Assembly: GCF_014857925.1 (NCBI RefSeq)
Contig: NZ_JACYVZ010000002.1
Coordinates: 1 to 64,000 of the forward strand
Reading direction: 5' to 3'
From: Cysteiniphilum marinum
Lineage (GTDB): Bacteria; Pseudomonadota; Gammaproteobacteria; Francisellales; Francisellaceae
Length of the DNA: 64,000 nt
Shown: in pieces, positions 62,956 to 64,000 of the stretch
Numbering within the stretch: the stretch's first letter is position 1
How the letters are laid out: each line of letters begins with the position of its first letter
The notes under the pieces: generated by a model
The model's database searches: none
Seen by the model: the letters and a program-made list of their open reading frames with translations, nothing else
Told to the model about the DNA's origin: nothing
Position numbers and translations under genes: made by a program

Positions 62956-64000
62956 TTATAAGCCATATAAGGAGTTACTGATCGGTTGAATTAAACCATC
63001 AACTACCGAAAGTTTTGTTTTACAGTTTATAAAGCCACCATCAATATTGACATCGCATCTTTGCAAGGTTGCTGTATATGAATTAGTTAGAAAAACTTGA
63101 TTACCTTGTTTGTTAAATGCAAGATCAAAGATACCATTTTGAGAAGTAAGCACATCGATACAATTTTGCAACTGCCCATTACCTGAATCAACTTCACATT
63201 TTTTTACCACACCAGCGTCTGAGTCTGCAAAATACAAATATCCTAAGCTACTATTAAACTTAACACCTACAACTTTAGACAGACTCATACCTTGACTTGC
63301 ATTCATACAGCTTACTATACCACCAAGCTCAAGATCTAATTCGCAAACAGCAATACTTCTACGAGCTGCATCAAAGACACTCGTACTCGAGTTTGCAACA
63401 TACAAACGCTGATTATTTTTATCATATGTCAGCGATAAAGGTTCAGAAAAATAGCTTTTGACAGAGTTATTTTCAATACATGACGTAAACTGACCAGACG
63501 GATCAATCGTGCAGCTGAAAATGTTATTGGCGTTTACGTCACTTATATAAACCTTATCATTTATTATTAAAACATCGCTAGGCTGATCAAACGTAACACC
63601 TATTGTATTTAAAGTTACACAACCTTCAATATCACCTAGCCCAGCATATTGACAACTTTTTATATTTGCATTGCCAACTTCTAGAAGATAGACATTTGCT
63701 TTATCAAATATAAACCTAAACCCACTAGTAACAACACCTGACATAATTTTACAACCATAAAAATCATTACCATTCTGTTGGATATAACATTGACTAAAAT
63801 TTGCTTGGTTAAAATGGCTAACAATTATAGTCCGCAGTTTCACATCTACTGTTTCACTTACCTCAACATTAGCCCCCTCTGCATAACTTAAACGATATAC
63901 TATCGAAAAACTCCCTTGTTCTTTGGGAGTAAAAATGCCACTTATGCCACATGAAGCTTGAGGCATTAACGTATCAGATGTGCAGCTATTTTGTTGCTCA
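62956..64000 (-). CDS. Cys-paired propeller-like secreted protein, 3' part
   Basis: The frame is open to the right edge of the window, so the start is missing; 347 residues are visible. They contain six repeats of about 45-50 residues, each with a Cys pair 11-14 residues apart, such as SCTIDPSGQFTSC, KCEVDSGNGQLQNC and RCDVNIDGGFINC. Each is followed by hydrophobic strands with YxS/YxxD motifs (VYISDVNANNIFSC, LYVANSSTS, LYFADSDAG). This fits an NHL-type beta-propeller stabilised by disulfides, hence exported. The C-terminus is ISNSLYGL. The stop is 45 bp before the IS. The function is unknown. Confidence 0.65.
   Translation of the reverse strand, partial: EQQNSCTSDTLMPQASCGISGIFTPKEQGSFSIVYRLSYAEGANVEVSETVDVKLRTIIVSHFNQANFSQCYIQQNGNDFYGCKIMSGVVTSGFRFIFDKANVYLLEVGNANIKSCQYAGLGDIEGCVTLNTIGVTFDQPSDVLIINDKVYISDVNANNIFSCTIDPSGQFTSCIENNSVKSYFSEPLSLTYDKNNQRLYVANSSTSVFDAARRSIAVCELDLELGGIVSCMNASQGMSLSKVVGVKFNSSLGYLYFADSDAGVVKKCEVDSGNGQLQNCIDVLTSQNGIFDLAFNKQGNQVFLTNSYTATLQRCDVNIDGGFINCKTKLSVVDGLIQPISNSLYGL

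Overview
This window (about 38-40% G+C by eye) reads as chromosome of a Francisella-related gammaproteobacterium, of the Francisellaceae/Fastidiosibacteraceae type. The evidence is gammaproteobacterial operon order (miaB-phoH-ybeY-corC-lnt, rsmH-ftsL-ftsI, rpsO-pnp) and a FipA/FipB-like pair (Mip-type dimerisation domain alone, then the same domain fused to a DsbA thioredoxin lipoprotein), which I know from Francisella. The PTS-Ntr operon is also unusual: it has no rpoN and a short HPr kinase.

Layout. 1-990: the start of an IS4-type transposase running off the edge, then an IS3 relic. 0.9-4 kb: zinc uptake operon znuA-znuC-znuB-zur behind a Zur-like box. 4-18.2 kb: housekeeping genes on the minus strand (ald, ftsI-ftsL-rsmH-lptB, hemL, gshB, a GNAT acetyltransferase, erpA, pnp-rpsO, pyrE, pyrC) separated by several small repeat families. 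18.5-23.6 kb: an adenylate-forming ligase coupled to a bifunctional PabBC and PabA, then alr. 23.5-28.1 kb: elbB, a DUF202 protein, an HTH protein and the operon hpf-ptsN-hprK(short)-rapZ-EIIA(Man)-ptsH. 28.2-29.1 kb: an 11-residue-repeat periplasmic protein and a candidate small RNA with two hairpins whose loops share a C/U-rich, anti-Shine-Dalgarno-like motif. 29-47.7 kb: trpD, rlmD, fipA-fipB, the miaB-lnt operon, glnE, ppiC, an MFS exporter, trmL, rbsK, a Nif3 protein and a KimA-type K+ transporter. 47.8-49.4 kb: an AAA-ATPase/PD-(D/E)XK gene broken by two amber codons.

49.4-64 kb is the accessory region, all on the minus strand. It appears to be a secreted RHS polymorphic-toxin locus with an unusual design. 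The 1722-aa RHS protein has a Sec signal and ends just after the first block of a Hint (intein/hedgehog) domain, the catalytic-Cys block. The remaining Hint blocks (TPNHPF and the terminal HN) lie in three separate downstream genes. Each of these has its own signal peptide, a nearly shared ~200-residue front and a different domain starting right after HN: an unrecognised tip, an ADP-ribosyltransferase-like tip and a cytidine-deaminase-like tip. The first cassette is coupled to the RHS stop by a TAATG overlap. Upstream are a 580-aa secreted repeat protein (3 bp from the RHS start), a complete 1451-bp insertion sequence with perfect 18-bp inverted repeats, and a partial Cys-paired propeller-like protein. 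No convincing immunity genes are visible, so targets other than sibling bacteria, such as a eukaryotic host, are worth considering.

Two ~165-bp long-hairpin elements (11.7 and 42.0 kb) are copies of one MITE-like family. All assignments come from reading motifs by eye; no searches were run.
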